NCBI RefSeq assembly: GCF_029714285.1
Contig: NZ_CP121662.1
Coordinates: 2,972,001 to 3,036,000 of the forward strand
Direction of reading: 5' to 3'
DNA: 64,000 nt
DNA from: Rhizobium sp. CB3090
Lineage (GTDB): Bacteria; Pseudomonadota; Alphaproteobacteria; Rhizobiales; Rhizobiaceae
Positions within the stretch are counted from its first letter, which is position 1. Each line of letters opens with the position of its first letter. Both the position numbers and the translations under genes were made by a program. Shown piece after piece: positions 29,149 to 36,379 of this stretch. The notes under the pieces are model-generated. The model saw only the letters and a program-made list of their open reading frames with translations. It was not told where the DNA came from and ran no database searches.

Positions 29149-29348
29149 ACATTTTCAAGCACTCAGCATCATTATCAGTACTTTTCGTGCGCCACAAACT
29201 TACAAGAATTATCAGCATATTCCGGCGTTTTCTAACGTTAGCGGGATTCCGTGGCGCACGGTTGGCGCATGAAATGCTCATAATCCGCAATTGCGATCAA
29301 CTTGATGTCGGAAATACCTCAGATTAGTGTTTTCAAAGGGAGAGAACG
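29149..29348. other. Non-coding segment with att-like repeats between tRNA-Arg and the TIR gene
   Basis: The composition drops abruptly after the tRNA. Two direct copies of ATTATCAG (29171-29178 and 29208-29215) and an inverted pair GTGCGCCAC (29187-29195) and GTGGCGCAC (29251-29259) are present. Short direct and inverted repeats downstream of a tRNA resemble the arm sites of phage attachment regions. No integrase gene is present. This is inference from layout, not an identification. Confidence 0.4.
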
Positions 29349-30503
29349 GTGCAGCTAGATGATCCCCTGATTTTCATCAGCTATGCTTCAGAGGATAGGC
29401 CCAGGGTGACGCCTTTCGTGGACTATCTTACGCGAGCGGGACTCGACACGTGGCTGGATGTGCGACGCATTAAAGGCGGTGCGAATTGGGACATTGAAAT
29501 TCGCCGCGCCTTAGACAAGTGCCAAATCATCGTCGTTTTCATTTCAAACAAGTCTGTAAGCAAACGAGGCTTCGTCCAACGGGAGATGAAGCTCGCCTTG
29601 GAAAAGGCGGAGGAAAAGTTGGTCGACGACATATACGTTGTGCCCGTCATCTTGGATAGTGACGCGCCATATCCAGATCAACTCAAGGGGATTCAATATA
29701 TTAGCGCTGACGATGATGATTGCAATGATAAGCTTCTCGATGCAATCAGACACCAGCTTGACCGATTAGGTGCTTCTGTTCAACAGGCGCAGCAAGATGC
29801 TTCCCTAACCTGGACGTTTTCCAAATACAAAGAATCTCAAAACGGCATACCAGGTTATGAGATAGAATTTCGGGCGATAAAGTTCGAATCAGAAAAATAT
29901 GAACATGTGCATGAAATTGGCGAGGTGATCAAAGGTGATCTCGTGAGATGCGCCATGGATTTCAGATCTACGATTATGAACCCAGTTCCAGAACATTTTA
30001 ACTACGGCCAGGACCGATACTCTCGAACTAATACATTAGACGTTACTTGTAGCGAGCCTCGCATTGTTGGGCGAATGCTTTCCATATCATATATGTCTGA
30101 TACGTACTATGCTGGCGCCGCCCACCCAAACCATCATTCCTCTTCCTATGTCTTTGTCCTTGATCCGCTGCATGTAATTCAACGCTTAGAGAGCCTGTTT
30201 AACAAAGAAGAAGATGCGTTAGTCGTAATCCGTGATGAAGCTCGACGACAGTTGCTCGCACCGCGCGAAGGAGAAGATCCCGCATACAGTCTTGATGAGG
30301 AATGGGTCCATCGTGGCACCGAAAGTTGGGACCATTTTCGGACGTTTGGCTTCAGTGAAGAGGGCCTTGAGCTCACGTTCGACCCGTACCAAGTTGCCGC
30401 TTACGCGTACGGCCATCAATTTGTTCGCATTGAATACAGACTTATCGATAATCTCTTGAAAAGGGAAATCCGTTCAACGTTGGACCGTCCGCAATACTTC
30501 TGA
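29349..30503 (+). CDS. TIR-domain protein with a C-terminal RsiV-like (DUF4163/DUF3298) module
   Basis: A 384-residue protein. Residues 5-135 are a bacterial TIR domain: LIFISYASEDRPRV, GLDTWLDVRRIKGGANWD and FISNKSVSKRGFVQREM, in which Glu79 fits the catalytic glutamate of TIR NADases. Residues 150-370 resemble the extracellular part of RsiV: YYAGAAHPNHHSSSYVFVL (the GGAHP-type motif) and LTFDPYQVAAYAYGHQFVRI (the DUF3298 ending). No signal peptide or membrane segment is seen, so it is probably cytoplasmic. GC content is low (23 of 60 bases at 29881-29940 versus 36 of 60 at 28861-28920). I infer a horizontally acquired defence effector. TIR assignment is firm, the C-terminal one moderate. 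Confidence 0.8.
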   Translation: MQLDDPLIFISYASEDRPRVTPFVDYLTRAGLDTWLDVRRIKGGANWDIEIRRALDKCQIIVVFISNKSVSKRGFVQREMKLALEKAEEKLVDDIYVVPVILDSDAPYPDQLKGIQYISADDDDCNDKLLDAIRHQLDRLGASVQQAQQDASLTWTFSKYKESQNGIPGYEIEFRAIKFESEKYEHVHEIGEVIKGDLVRCAMDFRSTIMNPVPEHFNYGQDRYSRTNTLDVTCSEPRIVGRMLSISYMSDTYYAGAAHPNHHSSSYVFVLDPLHVIQRLESLFNKEEDALVVIRDEARRQLLAPREGEDPAYSLDEEWVHRGTESWDHFRTFGFSEEGLELTFDPYQVAAYAYGHQFVRIEYRLIDNLLKREIRSTLDRPQYF

Positions 30504-30511
30504 CACACTTA

Positions 30512-30566
30512 TCCTCTCGCTTGGTAAAGGAGAGGCCAAGAGTTCAAATCTCTCAAGCACCTCCCG
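30512..30566 (+). pseudogene. 3' half of a tRNA, tRNA-Thr(GGT)-like remnant
   Basis: CCTCTC...GAGAGG flanks a loop containing CTTGGTAAA, as in tRNA-Thr(GGT), and is followed by AGAG-TTCAAAT-CTCT, a typical T arm, and then CAAGCACC. No matching 5' acceptor strand or D arm is found upstream within the preceding 60 bases, so it would be a fragment. It follows the TIR gene stop by eight bases. It could mark an old integration end, or be chance. Confidence 0.4.
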
Positions 30567-30617
30567 AATAAAAGGTGAATGAACCTCAGCCAGATATAAA
30601 GGCGCTGATGCCTCAGA

Positions 30618-30884
30618 TCACCCCACCAAAATCCGATTCCTCACCAGCCTCACCCCCGGCACAGCCTCGGCCACCGCGGTCGCCCGCTCAACCTCCTGCG
30701 GTGTTGCCGCCGTTCCGTCCAATCGGATTTCCTGGCCAACGGCGGTCACCGTGACGTCGGAGGCATCGAGGCCGCCGGCGACGGCGAGGGCGTTGGCGAC
30801 GGTGGTTTCCAGCGCCGAGCGTTTGGCATTTTCGCTTTCTATTTCGGGCCTTGTGCCGTGAAACGTGGCTGCTTTGAAAACCAT
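30618..30884 (-). CDS. BON-domain protein
   Basis: An 88-residue protein that is essentially one BON domain: TVANALAVAGGLDASDVTVTAVGQEIRLDG and VERATAVAEAVPGVRLVRN. BON domains bind phospholipid membranes and occur in OsmY and secretin-like proteins. There is no signal peptide here, so the protein is probably cytoplasmic or membrane-peripheral. This is the first core-genome gene right of the TIR islet, and composition returns to normal here. The gap 30885-31086 before dxr shows no supported gene. Confidence 0.8.
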   Translation of the reverse strand: MVFKAATFHGTRPEIESENAKRSALETTVANALAVAGGLDASDVTVTAVGQEIRLDGTAATPQEVERATAVAEAVPGVRLVRNRILVG

Positions 30885-31086
30885 TGTCCCTTCTCCTCCG
30901 CCGCTGCCGGATGGGAAACGCGGTATCTGTGTATTGGTTCATCGGCAGCCCGAAAATTGCCACTAAAGCCAGAGATTTCAGCAGGAAAGGAGGTGGCGAG
31001 GGACTCGCCGGCAGAGCTGCGGACTTGCCGCCTCTCGCGATCCCCTGTAGAGCCATGGGCGATCACAGCAAGATGCGGATACTGGA

Positions 31087-32280
31087 ATGACCACCGGGAG
31101 CAAGGCGCCGCGCCGCCTGACGATATTGGGTTCGACCGGCTCGATCGGACAAAACACGCTCGACGTCATCGCCCAATTGGGCGGACGCGAAGCCTTCGAT
31201 ATCGCCGCAATCACCGGGCATGACAATATCGATCTCCTGGCGAACCAGGCAAAAGCCTGCGGCGCCGCTCTCGCCGTCACCGCTAATGAGGACCGCTATC
31301 ACGATCTCAAGGCGGCACTTGCCGGAACCGGCATTGCCGCGGCCGCAGGCCGGAACGCCCTCATCGAGGCCGCCTCGATTCCTTCCGATTGGGTGATGGC
31401 GGCGATCGTCGGCACGGCGGGGCTTGCGCCGACGCTGGAGGCCGCGCGCCGGGGCGCCGATATCGCGCTCGCCAACAAGGAATGCCTGGTTTCCGCCGGC
31501 GATCTTTTCGTCCGTGCCGTCAGCGAAGGCGGTGGGCGGCTGATTCCGGTGGACAGCGAACACAGCGCGATTTTCCAGGCGCTCGAGGATGACCAGCAGC
31601 ATGCGGTCGAGCGGATCATTCTGACCGCCTCGGGCGGCCCCTTTCGCACATGGTCGCGCGAGCAGATGGCGAATGTCACGGCAGCGACGGCGCGTGCGCA
31701 TCCGAACTGGTCGATGGGCCTGAAAATTTCCATCGGCAGCGCTTCGATGTTCAACAAGGCGCTGGAGATGATCGAGGCCAAACATCTGTTCAATGTCGGT
31801 CCGGATCAGATCGAGGTGATCGTCCATCCGCAATCCATCGTTCATTCGATGGTCGGCTATACCGATGGCTCGGTGCTGGCGCAGCTCGGCTGTCCGGACA
31901 TGCGCACGGCCATCGGCTATGCGCTGAACTATCCGTCCCGACCGAAGCTGGATGTCGAGCGGCTGGATTTTGCCAAACTGGCTCGGCTGGATTTCGAAGC
32001 GCCGGACGAGGTCCGCTTTCCGGCACTGCGCCTTGCCCGCACTGCGCTGGAACGCGGCGGGCTGCAGGGCGCCGTCATGAATGCCGCCGAAGAGATTGCC
32101 TTCCAGGCCTTTGTCGACGAACGCATCGGCTTCCTCGAAATGGCCGATATCGCCGAAGCGGTCATGGACCAGATGATCGTTATCGGCAGCGCCGAAACGA
32201 TGGATGCGGTCTTTGCCGCCGACGATGAGGCCCGCAGCCGCGCCAGCGCACTTGTCGCGCAAAAGGAAAAGGCGGCGTAA
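31087..32280 (+). CDS. dxr: 1-deoxy-D-xylulose 5-phosphate reductoisomerase
   Basis: A 397-residue enzyme that makes 2-C-methyl-erythritol 4-phosphate in the non-mevalonate isoprenoid pathway. The NADPH-binding start is LTILGSTGSIGQNTLDVIA. Substrate and metal motifs are LANKECLVSAGDLF, PVDSEHSAIFQAL and LTASGGPFRTWS, with the catalytic loop at HPNWSMG. The length is typical. The ATG at 31087 has no strong binding site. Confidence 0.96.
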   Translation: MTTGSKAPRRLTILGSTGSIGQNTLDVIAQLGGREAFDIAAITGHDNIDLLANQAKACGAALAVTANEDRYHDLKAALAGTGIAAAAGRNALIEAASIPSDWVMAAIVGTAGLAPTLEAARRGADIALANKECLVSAGDLFVRAVSEGGGRLIPVDSEHSAIFQALEDDQQHAVERIILTASGGPFRTWSREQMANVTAATARAHPNWSMGLKISIGSASMFNKALEMIEAKHLFNVGPDQIEVIVHPQSIVHSMVGYTDGSVLAQLGCPDMRTAIGYALNYPSRPKLDVERLDFAKLARLDFEAPDEVRFPALRLARTALERGGLQGAVMNAAEEIAFQAFVDERIGFLEMADIAEAVMDQMIVIGSAETMDAVFAADDEARSRASALVAQKEKAA

Positions 32281-32368
32281 CACGCCCGCGAGAAGGCGTG
32301 AAAGCCGGAAGCGGATGACTGCTCTCACAGGCAGATCAGTGAATTTTTTTGTTGGCGAGGGTCTTTCC

Positions 32369-33280
32369 ATGGCACTGCATCTCGAAACTCCGCTGCTCGA
32401 ATCCCCTTCCCTCAGCGCGGCGACAGGACGATCCATCTGGCTAAAGATGGATGCGCTTCAGCCGCCTGGCTCCTTCAAAATCCGCGGCATCGGGGCAGCG
32501 TGCGAGCATCACGCCAGAAGCGGAAAGCGCCGCTTTGTATCCTCCTCCGGAGGCAATGCCGGCATCGCAGTGGCCTATGCCGGACGCCGCCTCTCGATCC
32601 CGGTGTCGGTCTTCGTTCCGGAGACGACGACCGAATGGGCAATATCGCTGATCCGCCAGGAGGGCGCCGAGGTCTTCGTCCACGGCGCGTCCTGGCAAGA
32701 GGCAAACGAGCGCGCGCTTGAGGCGATTGACGCGGAAACCGCATTCATTCACCCGTTTGACGATCCGCTTGTGTGGACAGGTCATGCGACGATCATCGAT
32801 GAAGTCGTGAGAGCAGCGGTCCCGTTCGACGCGGTCGTTCTTTCGGTCGGCGGCGGCGGGCTTCTGGCTGGCGTCGCGGAAGGGCTGACACGCAATGGAC
32901 TTCAGGGAATTCCGATCATAGCTGCCGAAACCGAAGGCGCGGCATCGCTCGCGGCCTCGGTCAAGGCCGGTAAGCTCATCGAACTGCCCGCCATTACCAG
33001 CATCGCAACTTCGCTTGGCGCCCGAAAGATCTGCCAGCGCGCCTTCGAAATCGCTGAGACCCAGCCCGTCGATAGCGTTGTCGTGGATGATCGCGCTGCC
33101 GTCAACGCATGCATGCGCTTCCTCGACGACCATCGCGTGCTCGTGGAGCCTGCCTGCGGCGCAGCATTGGCGGTCGCATATTCCCATGCCGATCGATTGG
33201 CAGATTATGAGCGAATCCTGATCATCGCATGCGGCGGGGCGACGGCTTCGCTCGCGCAATTACAGGCCTGGCAAGCATAG
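32369..33280 (+). CDS. PLP-dependent serine/threonine dehydratase-like enzyme
   Basis: A 303-residue fold-type II PLP enzyme. K37 in PPGSFKIRG is the Schiff-base lysine, SSSGGNAGIAVAYAG the Asn/phosphate loop, VLSVGGGGLLAGVA the glycine-rich phosphate-binding loop, and CGGAT a late cofactor contact. The pattern with a Cys-containing end resembles catabolic L-serine dehydratases of the eukaryotic SDS type. The start ATG 32369 has GAGGG upstream. It follows dxr on the same strand. Confidence 0.85.
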   Translation: MALHLETPLLESPSLSAATGRSIWLKMDALQPPGSFKIRGIGAACEHHARSGKRRFVSSSGGNAGIAVAYAGRRLSIPVSVFVPETTTEWAISLIRQEGAEVFVHGASWQEANERALEAIDAETAFIHPFDDPLVWTGHATIIDEVVRAAVPFDAVVLSVGGGGLLAGVAEGLTRNGLQGIPIIAAETEGAASLAASVKAGKLIELPAITSIATSLGARKICQRAFEIAETQPVDSVVVDDRAAVNACMRFLDDHRVLVEPACGAALAVAYSHADRLADYERILIIACGGATASLAQLQAWQA

Positions 33281-33374
33281 TGATCGGCTGCTGTCGCCTT
33301 CCGATGAGCGACAGTTGCCATTCCTGGCAATGATGGTAGAGAGGAATTCCGGCCTCATTTTCAAAGGAATCAAG

Positions 33375-34007
33375 ATGCCGGACTTCTCAACGCTCATTCT
33401 ATTTGCCGCTGCGGCGCTGGTGCTGACCGCCACGCCCGGCCCCGACATGCTCCTCATCGCCTCGCGCAGCGTCAGCCAAGGCCGATCCGCCGGCTTCCTG
33501 ACCTATGCGGGCATTGCGCTCGGCACCTATTGCCATGCCATGGCCGCAGCGCTTGGCCTGTCGCGGCTTTTCCTGACTGTGCCGATTGCCTATGAGATCG
33601 TGCGCTGGGCGGGCTGCGCCTATCTGCTCTATCTGGCCTTCAAGACTCTGCGTTCGCAAGGATCTGCCTTCGCGCCCTCGGCCGGACTCAAGCGTCTTTC
33701 GGGCCGGCGCATCTTCATCGAGGGTCTCGCGACCAATATCTTGAACCCGAAGATGGCCTTGTTCGTGCTCGCCCTGTTTCCGCAATTCGTCGATCCGAAT
33801 GGTGGCTCGATGGTCATCCAGATGGCGCTACTCGCTACCATCCTGAATGGGATCGGCTTCCTGGTGAACGGTTCCGTCATAATGCTCGGCAGCCACATCC
33901 GAGGTCGCCTCTCGGCGATCAAGCGCATTCCGAAGCTGCCGCAATATCTCCTGGCGACGGTCTTTGCCGGCCTTGCATGCCGCCTGGCCTTGGGAAGCCG
34001 CGGCTGA
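33375..34007 (+). CDS. LysE/RhtB-family amino acid exporter
   Basis: A 210-residue membrane protein with six hydrophobic segments and the family opening LVLTATPGPDMLLIASRSVSQGRSAGFLTYAG. The segment GLATNILNPKMALFVLALFPQFV is diagnostic. It exports an amino acid or homoserine lactone type substrate not determined here. The start ATG at 33375 is preceded by AAAGGAATCAAG. Standing behind a serine dehydratase, it may exclude excess amino acids, but that is inference. Confidence 0.92.
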   Translation: MPDFSTLILFAAAALVLTATPGPDMLLIASRSVSQGRSAGFLTYAGIALGTYCHAMAAALGLSRLFLTVPIAYEIVRWAGCAYLLYLAFKTLRSQGSAFAPSAGLKRLSGRRIFIEGLATNILNPKMALFVLALFPQFVDPNGGSMVIQMALLATILNGIGFLVNGSVIMLGSHIRGRLSAIKRIPKLPQYLLATVFAGLACRLALGSRG

Positions 34008-34134
34008 CCTCTGCAGTATAAAAAATCATTGCGGAAATGGGCTGCGCGCCGACATTTCCGCAATGAGAACCGCTTCAATTGTGCCAGAAGCCGTGCCTGT
34101 CAATCCCGGCACGGCATGCTGAGAAAGCCGCCTT

Positions 34135-35346
34135 TTACGCGACTGCCCTTGCCAGCGCGCAGCGCGACCAGAGCGCATGCAGCGCACCGACCAGATGCTC
34201 GATATCGGCTTCCGAATGCAGCGGCGTCGGTGTGATGCGCAGGCGCTCCGTCTTCTTCGGCACGGTCGGATAGTTGATCGGCTGGACGTAGACGCCCATA
34301 TCGAGCAGCAGATCCGAGATCCACTTGCACTTGGCAGCATCGCCGACCAAAACCGGCACGACATGGCTCGGGTTCGGCATATGCGGAATGCCGGAGGCAT
34401 CAAGCTGGGTGCGCAGCCTGCGGACCCGGTCCTGATGGCGAGCGCGTTCGAACTGGCTGACCTTCAGATGCCGGATCGAAGCGACGGCGCCCGCCGCCAA
34501 GGCCGGCGGCAGCGAGGTCGTGAAGATGAAACCGGAGGCGAACGAACGGATGAAATCGCAAAGTGCGGCCGAGGCGGCGATATAGCCGCCCATGACGCCG
34601 AACGCCTTGCCGAGCGTGCCCTCGATCACCGTCAGCCGGTCCATCAGCCCTTCGCGCTCAGCAATGCCGCCGCCGCGCGGACCATACATGCCGACGGCAT
34701 GCACCTCGTCGAGATAGGTCATCGCACCATACTTATCGGCGAGATCGCAGATCTCCTTGACCGGCGCGATGTCGCCATCCATCGAATAGACGCTTTCGAA
34801 AGCGATCAGCTTCGGCGCCTTCGGATCGGCAGCCTTCAGCTTGGCTTCGAGATCATTGAGATCGTTATGTTTCCAGATGACCTTGTCGCACTTGGCGTAG
34901 CGGATGCCCTCGATCATCGATGCGTGGTTCAGCGCGTCGGAGAAGATGATCAGGCCGGGGATCTTGGCGCCGAGCGTGCCGAGCGTCGCCCAGTTGGAGA
35001 TATAGCCGGAGGTGAAGATCAGCGCTGATTCCTTGCCGTGCAGATCGGCGAGCTCCTGCTCGAGCAGAACATGGTAGTGGCTGGTGCCGGAAATATTCCG
35101 GGTGCCTCCTGCACCCGCGCCACAGTGATCGATCGCCTCTTTCATGGCTTCGATCACCTTCGGATGCTGGCCCATGCCGAGATAGTCATTCGAGCACCAG
35201 ACCGTTACATCTTTGGAGCCTTCAGGCGTATGCCAGGTTGCGCGCGGAAAGTTGCCGCGCTGACGCTCCAGATCGGCGAACACGCGGTACCGGCCTTCCT
35301 TGTGCAGGCCGTCCAGTTCACCTTTAAAAAATGCTTCGAAATCCAT
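34135..35346 (-). CDS. hemA: 5-aminolevulinate synthase
   Basis: A 403-residue PLP enzyme that condenses glycine and succinyl-CoA to 5-aminolevulinate, the alphaproteobacterial (Shemin) route to haem. The start [20 protein letters not shown] matches rhizobial HemA. The catalytic lysine is K247 in [15 protein letters not shown], with [17 protein letters not shown] for substrate binding. Two adjacent ATGs exist: the second (35346) is chosen because GGAG lies six bases upstream of it. Upstream, TTGA/TCAA arms are spaced by three bases, not the FNR-type spacing. Confidence 0.96.
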   Translation of the reverse strand: MDFEAFFKGELDGLHKEGRYRVFADLERQRGNFPRATWHTPEGSKDVTVWCSNDYLGMGQHPKVIEAMKEAIDHCGAGAGGTRNISGTSHYHVLLEQELADLHGKESALIFTSGYISNWATLGTLGAKIPGLIIFSDALNHASMIEGIRYAKCDKVIWKHNDLNDLEAKLKAADPKAPKLIAFESVYSMDGDIAPVKEICDLADKYGAMTYLDEVHAVGMYGPRGGGIAEREGLMDRLTVIEGTLGKAFGVMGGYIAASAALCDFIRSFASGFIFTTSLPPALAAGAVASIRHLKVSQFERARHQDRVRRLRTQLDASGIPHMPNPSHVVPVLVGDAAKCKWISDLLLDMGVYVQPINYPTVPKKTERLRITPTPLHSEADIEHLVGALHALWSRCALARAVA

Positions 35347-35564
35347 CATCTGCTCCAGAACCATGCGACCGTTTTTCATGTTTGCCGGTCTGCACGTCAA
35401 CCCCTCCGCATCGCTTTCGCACTCGCTGCGGCAAATGGCCCTTAATTTTGAACAATTCCAGACAAGAATTATCAATCACCGAGAATTGACAATCAAGCCT
35501 ATGTCCAGACGTACGAAGTCGGAAGAGCGGGCGGACCCGCCCTTCCGGCCTTTCTGTGAGCGAT

Positions 35565-36359
35565 TTATGCCGCGGCCACCGCACGCTTGGCCATGACTTT
35601 GATCAAATTGGCGCGATATTCCGCCGTGGCATGCAGATCGGCCAGAAGCGTCGACGAATCGACGGTCGCGTTGGCGAGCGCATCCGGCGACCAGTTTGCC
35701 GTAAGCGCCTGCTCCATGCTCCCGTGACGGAACACGCCATCCGCGCCCGCGCCGGTGACTGCGACCCGCACGCCATCCGTTCCCTTGGCGACGAAGACGC
35801 CCGTCATGGCGTAGCGGGAAGCCGGATTGCGGAACTTGGCATAGCCGGCCTTTTCCGGCGCCTCGAAGGTTATGGCGGTAATCAGCTCACCCTCTTCCAA
35901 CGCCGTCTCGAACAGACCGGTGAAGAAATCATCGGCTGCGATCTGACGCCTGTCGGTCACGATGGTAGCGCCCAGGCCCAGCATGGCCGAAGGATAATCC
36001 GCCGCCGGATCGTTATTGGCGATCGAGCCGCCGATCGTGCCCATATGGCGGACATGCGGATCGCCGATCATGCCGGCAAGATCGCAGAGCGCTGGACAGA
36101 CGGCGCGGATCGCCGCCGAGGAGGCGACCTCCGCATGCGTCGTCGCAGCGCCGATCGTTACCCTGCGACCGTCGACGCGGATGCCTTTCAGCGCCGGGAT
36201 ATGCCTGAGATCGACGAGATCGCCCGGTGAAGCCAGACGCTGCTTCATGGTCGCGATCAGCGTCATGCCGCCGGCGACATATTTACCCTCCGTCGCGTCC
36301 GACAGAAGCTTGACGGCTTCGTCGACCGAGGAGGCGCGGTGATAGTTGGTTGCGTACAT
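35565..36359 (-). CDS. Molybdenum hydroxylase FAD-binding subunit (CoxM/CutM-like)
   Basis: A 264-residue medium subunit of a xanthine-dehydrogenase-family enzyme. The two FAD-binding motifs are KYVAGGMTLIATMKQ and MGTIGGSIANNDPAADYP. It passes electrons from the iron-sulphur subunit to the acceptor. Last gene of an operon in the order small-large-medium, 20 bp behind the large subunit. Confidence 0.92.
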   Translation of the reverse strand: MYATNYHRASSVDEAVKLLSDATEGKYVAGGMTLIATMKQRLASPGDLVDLRHIPALKGIRVDGRRVTIGAATTHAEVASSAAIRAVCPALCDLAGMIGDPHVRHMGTIGGSIANNDPAADYPSAMLGLGATIVTDRRQIAADDFFTGLFETALEEGELITAITFEAPEKAGYAKFRNPASRYAMTGVFVAKGTDGVRVAVTGAGADGVFRHGSMEQALTANWSPDALANATVDSSTLLADLHATAEYRANLIKVMAKRAVAAA

Positions 36360-36379
36360 GGTTTTCTCCTCCCCTTATC

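Noticed and set aside
29099..29290. 63-codon minus-strand frame overlapping tRNA-Arg
   Set aside because: It runs antisense through the tRNA, and its sequence is what tRNA DNA encodes in reverse. Not a gene.
30884..31090. 68-codon + strand frame ending in the dxr start (ATGA)
   Set aside because: It overlaps the BON promoter, has no binding site, and its composition looks random. The overlap with dxr is likely accidental.
35484..35504. TTGATTGTCAA (minus strand) upstream of hemA as an FNR/FixK box
   Set aside because: The half-sites are three bases apart. FNR/FixK boxes need TTGA-N6-TCAA, so this is probably chance.
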